Assembly (NCBI GenBank): GCA_025201865.1
Contig: MU602738.1
Coordinates: 9,417-61,965, forward strand
Reading direction: 5' to 3'
Length of the DNA stretch: 52,549 nucleotides
Source of the DNA: Ramicandelaber brevisporus
Lineage: Eukaryota; Kickxellomycota; Ramicandelaberales; Ramicandelaberaceae
Position numbers and translations under genes: made by a program. Below, in pieces: positions 1-8,673 of this stretch. The notes under the pieces are model-generated. The model made no database searches, was not told the DNA's origin, and saw only the letters and a program-made list of their open reading frames with translations. Within the stretch, counting starts at the first letter, position 1. Each line of letters begins with the position of its first letter.

Positions 1-1452
1 CAAGCAGAACTCAATATACATGCGAAGACTTGCGCTCTGACACGACAGTCGTTGAATGACCGATGGCCATGTCCTATTCCAGATTGTACATCAACAGCCA
101 AAACAGTTCATTCTCTATGTAGTCATATACGAGTAATTCATGGTAATGCTATGAAACAACAACAGAATCAGCCACAGCAATCTCCATCTCATATTACCCA
201 GCGCAACCTCTATTTCGCTGATGTGGATAATTTCTATGTGAATAATATACGTTGTGGATATCACAATGCTATTAGAGTGCTCATTTGTCACGAATGTCGA
301 TTGGTGCCAGAATGTCTGCTTACACACTTACAGCAAAAGCATGGATATGATGAGAAGTCGATTGATAACTCTGTCCTGCCAGAGAGTGCAGTAAATGCAA
401 ATGCTGATCCCAATATTAATCAGCACACTAACAATCCACATCTCGCATCGGCAATTCGCCAGCCATATCAACACCATCAATATATTGTTCAAGCTTGGTT
501 GTGTGTTACATCTGATTGTGGATATTGTGGATATACATTTAGTAATAAGAATGATCACAAAAGAAAATTTCATCAAAACGAGCAGTTTACCACAGTCCCA
601 GCACTTGTATTACGTCTTAGTTCATCGAAAACACAATCTTCGTTCTTTCATATCACTCGCATTGGCCAAGCAAGCGGTGCTGTCACAACTAGTAAGAACA
701 GAGTGAGCCAGCACACACTCGATTACAGCCAAAATGGATTGAATGCTCAAGATGAGAATGGAGATGATATCGGTCAGAGTGTGACCACGGGAGCATCAAA
801 GCAGAAACGACTATGGAAATGCGAATATTCCGACTGTAGACGCTCCTTCAATACGTCTAATACACTTTGCTCTCATCGGCGCGAACACAGTCATGAAGTT
901 GTGGTTAATGTTTATGGCACATCTTACACTCTTACCCGTCAGTCGTTAGATGATCGCTGGCCATGTCCAGTTCCAGATTGTGAAACTACGTGGAAATCAG
1001 TTTTTACTACTCGTGAGCACATTCAACAAACTCATAGCACACTGATTAAACAAATAATTATTAATAGTGAAGATGACGATAGTCAGCGGCAGCAAAATAT
1101 TAAGCGGAAGCAGCGTATTCTTCAGTACCTAATGGTGGATGATTTTTATGTTTGTGGTGCTAGATGCGGCTTTCATACTACGACTGGAGTGTTCATTTGT
1201 TATAAATGCACATTGGTGCCAGAATGTCTGTTAACTCATTTGCAACAGAAACATGGATACGATGAGAAGTCGATTAACAATTCTGTTTTGCCTGAAAGTG
1301 CAGTAAATGCAGGCACCGATCCCAATGGAAACCAACATACCAGCAACTGCAATGTTGTCTATCGAGTACGACAAGACAATATTGTATATGAGATTCAGAG
1401 GATTAAAAGGGAGTCCAGAATCCTCCCCAAAAGGGTCTGGACGGAAGCGTAA
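1..1452 (+). CDS. Modular C2H2 zinc-finger protein, 5'-partial, interrupted by an insertion
   Basis: The frame is open from base 1, so the gene starts outside the window; the TTG at 52 is not a real start. The protein is built of a repeated module of about 275 codons. In order each module has a finger beginning WPCPxPDC (C-x4-C-x12-H-x4-H, about 67-144 and 958-1035), a finger in (L/F)ICxxCxLVPECLLTHLQQKH (C-x2-C...H-x4-H, about 286-345 and 1195-1254), a finger WLCVxxDCGYC (about 510-575) and a classical finger WKCEYSDC (C-x4-C-x12-H-x3-H, about 813-893). Linkers are polar and Gln/Asn-rich. The modules agree in protein but differ at many synonymous sites, so the duplication is old and was under constraint. 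Module 2 is cut at 1347 by an inverted-repeat element whose codons end the frame at TAA 1450-1452. The short C-x2-C/H-x4-H finger recalls fingers in fungal transposon- or helicase-associated proteins, but that is only a resemblance. DNA or RNA binding is inferred; the target is unknown. Confidence 0.75.
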   Translation, partial: QAELNIHAKTCALTRQSLNDRWPCPIPDCTSTAKTVHSLCSHIRVIHGNAMKQQQNQPQQSPSHITQRNLYFADVDNFYVNNIRCGYHNAIRVLICHECRLVPECLLTHLQQKHGYDEKSIDNSVLPESAVNANADPNINQHTNNPHLASAIRQPYQHHQYIVQAWLCVTSDCGYCGYTFSNKNDHKRKFHQNEQFTTVPALVLRLSSSKTQSSFFHITRIGQASGAVTTSKNRVSQHTLDYSQNGLNAQDENGDDIGQSVTTGASKQKRLWKCEYSDCRRSFNTSNTLCSHRREHSHEVVVNVYGTSYTLTRQSLDDRWPCPVPDCETTWKSVFTTREHIQQTHSTLIKQIIINSEDDDSQRQQNIKRKQRILQYLMVDDFYVCGARCGFHTTTGVFICYKCTLVPECLLTHLQQKHGYDEKSINNSVLPESAVNAGTDPNGNQHTSNCNVVYRVRQDNIVYEIQRIKRESRILPKRVWTEA

Positions 1453-1499
1453 TGAGAGTCAGAAAATAAATCATTTTTAATTAATTCGCTCTCATTGCA
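1348..1499. mobile_element. 152-bp MITE-like insertion with 7-bp TIRs and CAAC target duplication
   Basis: The segment starts TGCAATG and ends CATTGCA, a perfect 7-bp terminal inverted repeat. It is flanked on both sides by CAAC (1344-1347 and 1500-1503). Removing it with one CAAC restores HTSNTHLASA, which aligns without a gap to the matching stretch of module 1 (HTNNPHLASA). Inside is an inverted repeat GTCCAGA (1413-1419) / TCTGGAC (1436-1442). It has no coding capacity. No GT...AG pair removes it in frame, so an intron is unlikely. The superfamily is unknown; a 4-bp duplication fits few of the common DNA transposon classes. Confidence 0.7.
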
Positions 1500-1863
1500 C
1501 AACACGCATCTTGCATCGGCAATTAACCGATCATATCAGCAGCAACATCAGAATATTGTCCAGGGCTGGCTGTGTGTTGCAGCCGATTGTGGTTATTGCT
1601 GTTCAACTCAAAGGTCTAGAAACCGGCATCAGCGAATGGACCATAAAGGCGAACAGGTATCAACAGTTCCTGCACTTGTTTTGCGACTTCTATATGGGAA
1701 AACACAAACATCATGCTTCCTCATTGCTCGGTTGGACACTATAAGTGACGACAACATTGAGCCAACTAACACAGCGAATCAGCACAATAACGAATGTGAA
1801 GTTGAAGATGACGGTGATGAATTAGTGCTGAGTGATTACAGTGATGAAGACGATATTCATTAG
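1500..1863 (+). pseudogene. Severed 3' part of the zinc-finger gene
   Basis: This stretch continues module 2 of the upstream gene in the same frame after the inserted element. It has the LASAIxxxYQ linker, the WLCVAADCGYC finger (about 1570-1650), the VPALVLRL block shared with module 1, and a strongly acidic tail ending at TAG 1861-1863. There is no ATG at its head; only a TTG at 1495 lies in frame, inside the element. It is therefore probably no longer translated as part of the protein, although the frame is still intact, which suggests a young insertion. Confidence 0.6.
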
Positions 1864-2545
1864 CTGGAGATAGCGACACATGCTGCAAAGCCCCAAGCTT
1901 CATCATTTAACATGTTTAACACATCACTACTTGATGATACTGAATAGAATACCTCGTAGTTTATGTTTTAAACGATCATTTTTCTTGACTCCAAATGATT
2001 CTTTTAGTATTCAAAATAGTAGTGCAATAAGACAACTGTGTGTATAATCGTCATTGTAGGCATCGTCTCGTCACTATTTTCTTCACCTTTTTGCTATTCT
2101 CAGATATTGGTATAGGTGGCTGCAAGTAGAACAAGTGTGCGCACCTAGCTGCCAAAAATAGCCACAGATCGAAGGCAGAGCATTGTGACTAGCTCAACGG
2201 ATTGGACAGCTTTATTGGCATTGTTGGCAGAGTGTCATGCCAGTATTCAACAATCCACCATTATCGCGGGTATTGTTTTTATGACTGAAAACAAACTCGA
2301 CTAGAGTCAGCACATGACAGTCAAGTTTCGGACCATACGAGAATCGACGCGATCGGAATCAAGTTTACACCAGAAGCACATATATATATATACCCACGGA
2401 TATTAACCAAGCAACGGCTACTTTCGTTGCGACAACTAGAGTACACCATCACCGCTCTTACTACATTTCACCAAACGCTCTCTTTTTCTCTTTCTTTTTC
2501 TCTCTTTCTCTCTCTTTCTCTCTCGCAATATATACACTCCTCTCC
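1864..2545 (+). promoter_or_regulatory. Spacer and hydrophobin promoter with TATA run and CT-rich leader
   Basis: No gene is seen. An alternating TATATATATATA run at 2380-2393 lies about 155 bp before the hydrophobin ATG and is the likely TATA element. It is followed by a long C/T-only tract (about 2465-2525) that probably forms the 5' leader. Confidence 0.5.
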
Positions 2546-2854
2546 ATGAAGTTCGCCAAAGTTACTGCGCTCGCCACGTTTGTTGGACTCTCCAAGGCTG
2601 TTGTTACCCCTCAGCAGTGCGGCCCGGCCAATCTACTGTGTTGCAACACCGTCCAGAGCGCACAAAGCGCATCAGTTGCATCGCTCCTGGGCTTGCTTGG
2701 GATTGTTCTGCCACCAGGCAATACCGTTGGACTTGGCTGTAGCCAATTCCGACCCTTACCCAGTGGTCCAGGCTGCAACACTAACCCAGTCTGCTGCACT
2801 GCTCAGTATTTCAACGGTCTGGTTGCAACAAATTGTGATGTAGTTGCCATCTAA
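2546..2854 (+). CDS. Class I hydrophobin
   Basis: The product is 102 residues with an N-terminal signal peptide (about 1-18). Its eight cysteines are C25, C32-C33, C65, C77, C83-C84 and C97, giving C-x6-CC-x31-C-x11-C-x5-CC-x12-C. This is the hydrophobin pattern with class I spacing, and the last block (PVCC..QYFNGLVATNC) is typical of the family. Hydrophobins are secreted amphipathic proteins that self-assemble at air-water interfaces and coat spores or aerial hyphae. No intron interrupts it. It is known mainly from Dikarya, which matters for placing this organism. The start is the first ATG after a pyrimidine-rich leader. Confidence 0.92.
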   Translation: MKFAKVTALATFVGLSKAVVTPQQCGPANLLCCNTVQSAQSASVASLLGLLGIVLPPGNTVGLGCSQFRPLPSGPGCNTNPVCCTAQYFNGLVATNCDVVAI

Positions 2855-3050
2855 ACAGCATTCGCCTTACTATTAACCATATCATATTGCCTATTGAAAA
2901 AGTAGAACGATGGAGGCTTTCATCTTGCTGTAGTCCTCGACTGTTGAACATAATGAGAGGACTTATTAAAACACAAATTGCTAGTAAAAGATAAAAGAAA
3001 AGAAAAGAAAAGAAAAGAAAAGAAAAGAAAGGATAAAGGATGAAAGATAT
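2855..3050. repeat. Convergent spacer with (AAAAG)n microsatellite
   Basis: A pure AAAAG pentamer tract occupies about 2994-3030, between the 3' ends of the hydrophobin and MCM3 genes, which point at each other. Nothing else is seen. Confidence 0.6.
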
Positions 3051-6000
3051 TTAAAGGAAGTAGATGGTGTCATCAGAGTACATGACCGCATTAGCATCCT
3101 GTAATGCCGTCAGCAGCTGTTTGATTTCATCGTCAGTAATATTCTGAGCACCATCCACGCCCACCGAACGCAGCGTGAGTGCAAACTGGTCAAACGTGTA
3201 CTCCGTATCAGCCTCAATCTCACCAGTGCGCTGAGCAGCACTCAGGCACGCACGCAAATACTTCATACGAACCTGTGAGAGAGATTGTGAGGACGAGCCA
3301 GACTCGGCAATATCCATGGCAGCCATACGCGATTGAACAGAGGCGGAAGCGGAGACGGGCTGTGACGCAGGACGAGCACGACCTTTGCCCTTTGAGCGCT
3401 GGGTGTTCTGTGAATCACCACCATCGCCTTCTTCATCAACATCCATCTGGGTTTGCTCTTCGTCGCCTTCAGTAGCCTCGGGCTCAGGAGATGCACCTTG
3501 CGAGCGTGTCTTTGGACCGGCAGTGCGACGCAGTGGACGAATCTGACGGTTCTCCGGACTCTCACTACCATCACCGCCATCATCACCATCGCTATCATCA
3601 CTGTCACTGTCTTCGAGACTGCCCTCTTTGGCTGATTTGCTAGCCTTGGCGATGCGATGAGCCTTGGCATCCCAAAGGGCAGAAGTCTGCAGTAACTCAC
3701 ATGCAGCGTAGGCATCAATGACCTCCACCTTGCCAGAGAGACGAGCCTTAGCATGAGCAGTAGCCAAGCGCACCAGAGTTTCAAGAGAGCGGGCAGTAAT
3801 TGGCATAGTGCGACGCTTTGTGCCAGTAATCTTTTCATTGCGCAGCTCAGCATACTTGTGGCAGATGATATCGGCGGCCTCTTGAGTCAAATCTGGCTTG
3901 ATACGGTTCTTGGCATAGTAGAGATATTTGCGCATGAAGGCAAGAGTGAATACACGTGGCCGGTCAGAGCTTAAATCAAACAGCTCGTCAAGCTCATCAG
4001 TTTCATCAGACTTGGATTTTGATGCGCCAGCACGGCGAGCCTTCTTGGTTTGCGGTCCAGGGTCAGCTTGGGCAGTCTTGCCCTTATCATGAAGAGCGTG
4101 CGCAAGACCAGCATGGAGCATTGGGTTGAACTCTTCGAACACTGATGCACCAGATTCAGCAGAGCCGGTGTTAGCGCGGCCAGGCTGATTCTCATCATCA
4201 GACTCGCCACCATCACCGCGTCCAGCTGTAGAGCGAGATCCACTGCGGATTGAGACAGAGGTCATTTCGCCAAAACGAAGAGGAGCCTCGATAACCTCCT
4301 CGATTGGAGCTCCATCTTCATGGCCAGGAGCCATGTAGCGATGCAAACCAATGATATGGTTGGAGAGGACTCGGTCCAAATGTTGATCAGTCTTATCCAG
4401 CACAATGAACAGCAAATCAAAACGGGAGAGAAGTGAATCAGGGAGTGCAATGTTGCGTGCCGGATCTCGAGATGGATCATATTGGCCCAAAATAGGATTG
4501 GCGGCAGCAATAACACTGCACCGCGCGTTGAGAGTAGTATGAATACCAGCCTTGGCAACAGTTACAGTTTGCTGTTCCATAACTTCGTGGATGGCCACTC
4601 TATCTTGATCGCTCATTTTATCGAACTCGTCGATACACACAACACCTCTGTCAGCCAACACCATTGCACCTGCTTCAAGTCTGCGCTCTCCAGTTTCCTT
4701 GTCGGATGTTACAGCTGCTGTTAAACCAACGCCTGATGAACCTCTGCCAGTCGTAGTTATAGCCAGAGGTGCGATGTTAGTAACAAATCTAAGCAGCTGC
4801 GACTTGGCTGTAGATGGATCTCCAACCATTAACAAGTTTATGTCTCCTCTCAAATGGGTTCCATTGGGCAAATTCTTTTCGATTCCTCCCAATAACATTA
4901 ACAATATCGCCTTTTTAATATTAGAATGTCCATAGATAAACGGTGCAATTGACCCACTCAGCAATTCCACAATTTCCGAATGCTTACTCAATTTAAGAAT
5001 ATTGCGCAAATCCACATCTGAGATCAACTGAGGAATACCTGTTACACTATCGACATTACTGCTGCCGCCGCTGCTGTTGCCTGATTTCCCACCAACCACT
5101 CTAACGTTGTTTGCAATAATTAATGTCTTAAACGTGGCATTGGATTTGTTGGAATGAACAGCGCCTAATGAGCGATACGTACCCACAATGTGAACTCTGT
5201 CACCAGGCTTAACAGTATCAACCAAGTCATCATCCAATATTACATCCACTCCTCTGGGCAGCTGGCCGCCAGGAGCTCTTTCGGGCATTTCTTGAACATT
5301 GATCGACTGATGATTCATGTAGGATGACCAGCCAAATTCAGTTTGCAAAGGATGGCCTGCCTCATCAGCGGTTGGATAGGCTGCGCCGGTTGGCATAATT
5401 ACACCAGCTTGAGCGCCGTTTCCAGTCATTGTGGCATCTCTATATTCCTTGTAAAAGAATAATTGTTCATCTTCGCAATAATGAACACTGCGAACAATCT
5501 TTGGTCTAACCAGTGAGCAGCGAGTAACGATTCCCTCCAAGCACACCACGTTGCCTACATATTTTGCACCCAATGAACGCGGATTCACATGATATTCTCC
5601 AAAGCTACCCTTTAATCCAACCTTTAATCTACGTGAACTATTATTACCACCACCACTGCCACTATTGTTGTTAATTGCATCTACAATGTTTGTTGGGTTA
5701 TCTCCATAGATCTCAGATACCACTCTGTTGACAGCTTGCTCAAGCGCTGCCAGCATATCTGAGGGCTGCTCAATAATCTTTTTGGCCAATTCCGAGTTGT
5801 TCTGACGAATATGGTCCAGGTCTATAATCACTCGAGATCCTCCAGAGTCCACCACTCGTCTAATTTCGCGACGATATGCGCTATCTCCATAATCCACAGT
5901 AAGGAACTCATACAACTGGGTAACATCCTGAGAGTCTTGAAGCTGAATGGTCTCTGTGTTCCAATCATCTCGAGCAGCTTGGTCACCTCCACCAGAAGCT

Positions 6001-6188
6001 TCAAAAAAATCTCCACCAGAAGATGCTGCTGCTGCTGTTGCTGCTGCGCCAGAACGAGTTGTAGCACCATGTCTGCCACCAGCGCCAGTTGAGCGCTTTC
6101 CACCACGGCCACGCTGAGAAGCACCAGCGGAAGCAGAAGCAACAGCGGCGCCTGGACCTTGAGTGTAATCAAACGCACCTGCTGCCAT
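3051..6188 (-). CDS. MCM3: MCM3, subunit of the MCM2-7 replicative helicase
   Basis: The product is 1045 residues. After a disordered Gly/Ala/Arg-rich head (about 1-75) come the MCM N-terminal domain and OB region, with the MCM3-type segment ...GIVTRCSLVRPKIVRSVHYC. The AAA+ core has Walker A GDPSTAKS (about 456), Walker B VCIDEFDK (about 516) and the arginine finger SLLSRFDLLFIVLD (about 588). IVLDKTDQ...HIIGLHRY after the finger and the ITARSLETLVRLATAHAKARL C-terminal block identify MCM3 rather than another MCM paralogue. MCM3 helps unwind origins and forks in the nucleus as part of CMG. A disordered acidic insert (about 650-760) and a Ser/Glu/Asp-rich tail make it longer than the usual 800-870 residues. 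The 5' leader has a (CAACAG)n tract just upstream of the ATG. Confidence 0.96.
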   Translation of the reverse strand: MAAGAFDYTQGPGAAVASASAGASQRGRGGKRSTGAGGRHGATTRSGAAATAAAASSGGDFFEASGGGDQAARDDWNTETIQLQDSQDVTQLYEFLTVDYGDSAYRREIRRVVDSGGSRVIIDLDHIRQNNSELAKKIIEQPSDMLAALEQAVNRVVSEIYGDNPTNIVDAINNNSGSGGGNNSSRRLKVGLKGSFGEYHVNPRSLGAKYVGNVVCLEGIVTRCSLVRPKIVRSVHYCEDEQLFFYKEYRDATMTGNGAQAGVIMPTGAAYPTADEAGHPLQTEFGWSSYMNHQSINVQEMPERAPGGQLPRGVDVILDDDLVDTVKPGDRVHIVGTYRSLGAVHSNKSNATFKTLIIANNVRVVGGKSGNSSGGSSNVDSVTGIPQLISDVDLRNILKLSKHSEIVELLSGSIAPFIYGHSNIKKAILLMLLGGIEKNLPNGTHLRGDINLLMVGDPSTAKSQLLRFVTNIAPLAITTTGRGSSGVGLTAAVTSDKETGERRLEAGAMVLADRGVVCIDEFDKMSDQDRVAIHEVMEQQTVTVAKAGIHTTLNARCSVIAAANPILGQYDPSRDPARNIALPDSLLSRFDLLFIVLDKTDQHLDRVLSNHIIGLHRYMAPGHEDGAPIEEVIEAPLRFGEMTSVSIRSGSRSTAGRGDGGESDDENQPGRANTGSAESGASVFEEFNPMLHAGLAHALHDKGKTAQADPGPQTKKARRAGASKSKSDETDELDELFDLSSDRPRVFTLAFMRKYLYYAKNRIKPDLTQEAADIICHKYAELRNEKITGTKRRTMPITARSLETLVRLATAHAKARLSGKVEVIDAYAACELLQTSALWDAKAHRIAKASKSAKEGSLEDSDSDDSDGDDGGDGSESPENRQIRPLRRTAGPKTRSQGASPEPEATEGDEEQTQMDVDEEGDGGDSQNTQRSKGKGRARPASQPVSASASVQSRMAAMDIAESGSSSQSLSQVRMKYLRACLSAAQRTGEIEADTEYTFDQFALTLRSVGVDGAQNITDDEIKQLLTALQDANAVMYSDDTIYFL

Positions 6189-6195
6189 AGATCTT

Positions 6196-6235
<40 letters not shown>

Positions 6236-6764
6236 ATTATTTGTGTTTGTGAGTGTTTTTGCAGTGTAAACAAAAGCAAAAGGAGTCTTACAGAGAGAAA
6301 AGCAAAAGGAAACAAAACAAAACAGAATAACAAAACAAAACAAACAAAACAAAACAAACAAACACACAGACACAGACTCACACATAGACAGACAAATATA
6401 CACTCTCGGTGCATGTGGTTTCACCTATCCATCAAAAAAGACTACTAACTGCGTATGATCCATGGCAAGTACTATTAATAGCAATGCATTGTTATGCTAA
6501 TATGCTCATTTTGTTTATTAAACCGCGTGGTGGTGGACTGTTCAATTTGCAACACTGTTCTTCCTTGACTACACAACTGGAAGTACAATGTCTGTGGTTC
6601 CACACGGTCATGTATATATTGCAATATTCCGTCAAAGAATATTAGCATCCATGCCTTGGCAATATATTTTGATATATAATACAAGTGATACCCGGTGAGC
6701 GAATTGGATGTGTGGTCGCGTCTGGACCGACGCTGACCTTATTCTGCCACCAGTTGCATCCATA
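6189..6764. promoter_or_regulatory. Divergent promoter region between MCM3 and the defensin-like gene
   Basis: A (TTGCTG)n tract at about 6196-6235 abuts the MCM3 start. A/C-rich simple sequence follows (6290-6365). A TATATAA box at 6673-6679 lies 86 bp upstream of the peptide ATG at 6765. No other gene is seen. Confidence 0.5.
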
Positions 6765-6920
6765 ATGAACATCATCAAACCTCTCGTTGTTTGTTTCGCC
6801 GTGCTTGCTCCTATCGCTCTGGCTTACTGTGATCCAGAGGATTGCCGTTATAAATGCGAGCTTGGTAGTCATTCTGGCGGTCTCTGCCAAAATGATAGCT
6901 GCCGATGTCAGGACTGGTAG
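6765..6920 (+). CDS. Small secreted defensin-like (CS-alpha-beta pattern) peptide
   Basis: The ORF encodes 51 residues: a strong signal peptide (about 1-20, ending ALA) and a mature part of about 31 residues with six cysteines spaced C-x4-C-x3-C-x9-C-x4-C-x-C. The C-x3-C and C-x-C pairs, plus GG two residues before the fourth Cys, are the hallmarks of the cysteine-stabilised alpha-beta fold of arthropod and fungal defensins. The spacing between the first two cysteines is short. An in-frame ATG at 6708 would add 19 residues before the signal peptide. I chose 6765 because the hydrophobic core then sits at the N-terminus, and a TATA box lies at 6673. The probable role is an extracellular antimicrobial or competition peptide; this is inferred from pattern only. 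Confidence 0.7.
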   Translation: MNIIKPLVVCFAVLAPIALAYCDPEDCRYKCELGSHSGGLCQNDSCRCQDW

Positions 6921-7170
6921 TCATACTGACTACGATTAGATAGTAAGACATTAAATTATAGGCCAAATGTAATGACTTGTTTTAAAGGATGAAAATATGC
7001 AGAGTTAGGTGTAAGAAAGATGCAAAGTGTGAAAAATGAAATGAAATGAAATGAATATGCAGGCCAAAAGGGAGAAAGAAGGAATACTGAAAACAGAGTG
7101 CAAGCAACAGGTGGAAGATGTATGTGATGGTGAAGATGCTGATAGATGCTAATCTATGTGATGAAAATGC

Positions 7171-8673
7171 TTATTTGCGGCCACGGCGACCACCAGACTT
7201 GCTGGCTGAGCGGGATTGCTGGCGCTGAGGCTTGGACTTGGCAGGCTTGCTGCGTGGGATCTTGCTAGCAGCACGCTGGAGAATGGCAGCTGACTTGGAA
7301 CCGCTGGTCTTGCGAGGTGTCTGACGCTTCGTGGTCTTGCGAGAGTTAGCGCGCTTCTGACCGCTGTTGCTCTTGCGTGGAGCTTGGCGCTTAGTGTTCT
7401 TGCGTGGAGTCTGACGCTTGGTGCTGCGCTGCTGACGTGGTGCCTTACGTTGGCTCTTAGTGTTTTGCTGACGTGACGCCGCGCGCTTGTTACCCTTGGT
7501 GTTCTGCTTGCGAGGTGCCTGACGCTTGTTGCCCTTAGAGCGTTGTTGACGTGGAGCTTGTCTCTTAGTGCTGCGTTTCTGGCCACCAGTCTTGCGGGAA
7601 GAACCACGTTGCTGACGCGGTGCCTTGCGCTGGCTCTTAGCGCTCTGCTTACGAGGTGCTTGGCGCTTGTTCGTAGAGCGCTGCTGACGAGAGGTCTGAC
7701 GCTTGCTACCACCACGGCTCTGACGGGCTGTAGAGCGACCGCTGCTGCGCTGACGAGAAGCACCACGTTGGTTACCACCGCGCTTCTGGCTACGACCCTG
7801 GCTGCGTTCTTTGCGTGGTGTGGAACGCTTGTTGCTGCGCTGACGGGAAGCTCCTCCGCGCTGGCGAGAGGCGCTGCGACTCTGATTGCGTCCCTGGCGG
7901 GATGTGCTGCGCTGACCACCGCGCTTCTGGGTACGCTCTTGGCGAGGTGCTCCGCGCTGTGGACGACCAGCGCTACGGCCACGCTGACGTGAGCTGGCGC
8001 TGCTCTTGCTTTGGCTACGGCTGCTGCCACCGACATTCTTGTTGGTCTGGCGACCACCACGCGGACGAATGGTGCAAGAGCCGCCATTGCTACGCTTGCA
8101 CAATGTGTCCGACGACCATCCCGACACATCTTTAAAGCTGCCAGCTCCCTTAATGTGCTTCATCGCGTCCTGGTCGTCCTTTGATGCCGCTTGCGACCAC
8201 TTGCCCTTTTGGTAGGTTGCAAACTTGCCGTCCTGGAACTTGGTGACAATGCGCACCGACCGATCCGCAAACTCGTCAATGGCACGCTTCTTGTCTTTGC
8301 CAACTGGCTGCACTGCCTGGATACCAACATCGTGTGGCTCGTTGCGCTTCGTCACGTACTTTTCAGGCTTGCCAGCTGCGGACGACTTTTCAAAGTCAGC
8401 AGCAGCCTTGGACATGGCTTCGCGCGTGCCCTTTTTCTGAACGTAAAGAGATGGGATACGCTTGGGCATTTGGCGAGTTACTTTGCTGGCATCCGTGGAG
8501 ATCCACTTGTAGCTTTGGTCGGTGTGAGCGTCGCGAGCGGCTACAGGCTTGTCCATGCTTGGTGGACCAGCCTCGTAGCGGAAAAAGTACTCATCGCCTT
8601 TGGCGGGCACAGGAGCCGCTGCTGCAACAGCCAGCAGGAGTGCAAAAACGAATGCAATGTATGCAGAGTGCAT
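7171..8673 (-). CDS. Secreted Arg/Lys/Gln-rich repeat protein, possible Kex2-processed precursor
   Basis: The product is 500 residues from the ATG at 8673; an upstream in-frame start at 8844 would bury the signal peptide. It has a signal peptide (about 1-20, FALLLAVAAAA), a mixed-composition domain (about 25-200) with the only cysteines of the mature protein near LCKRSNGGSC, and about 280 residues of very basic low complexity. The last part is built of imperfect units such as KRQAPRKQ, KRQTPRK and SQRKAPRQQRS. Many units are bounded by Lys-Arg, the Kex2/furin site, as in fungal Kex2-processed repeat proteins. Unit length is irregular, so an alternative is a structural polybasic protein binding DNA, wall polymers or mucilage. 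I recognise no family. Confidence 0.75.
   Translation of the reverse strand: MHSAYIAFVFALLLAVAAAAPVPAKGDEYFFRYEAGPPSMDKPVAARDAHTDQSYKWISTDASKVTRQMPKRIPSLYVQKKGTREAMSKAAADFEKSSAAGKPEKYVTKRNEPHDVGIQAVQPVGKDKKRAIDEFADRSVRIVTKFQDGKFATYQKGKWSQAASKDDQDAMKHIKGAGSFKDVSGWSSDTLCKRSNGGSCTIRPRGGRQTNKNVGGSSRSQSKSSASSRQRGRSAGRPQRGAPRQERTQKRGGQRSTSRQGRNQSRSASRQRGGASRQRSNKRSTPRKERSQGRSQKRGGNQRGASRQRSSGRSTARQSRGGSKRQTSRQQRSTNKRQAPRKQSAKSQRKAPRQQRGSSRKTGGQKRSTKRQAPRQQRSKGNKRQAPRKQNTKGNKRAASRQQNTKSQRKAPRQQRSTKRQTPRKNTKRQAPRKSNSGQKRANSRKTTKRQTPRKTSGSKSAAILQRAASKIPRSKPAKSKPQRQQSRSASKSGGRRGRK

Noticed and set aside
1348-1499. The insertion in the zinc-finger gene as a spliceosomal intron
   Set aside because: The ends are TGCA, there is no AG near the right boundary, and the best internal donor/acceptor pair (GTATAT near 1384, CAG at 1460-1462) puts the frames out of register.
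7149-8129. 326-codon Ala/Val/Arg-rich frame on the minus strand
   Set aside because: It is the shifted frame of the Arg/Gln-rich repeats of the secreted protein, has no independent signal, and its length comes from codon bias of the repeats. The plus-strand frame at 7543-7992 is rejected for the same reason.
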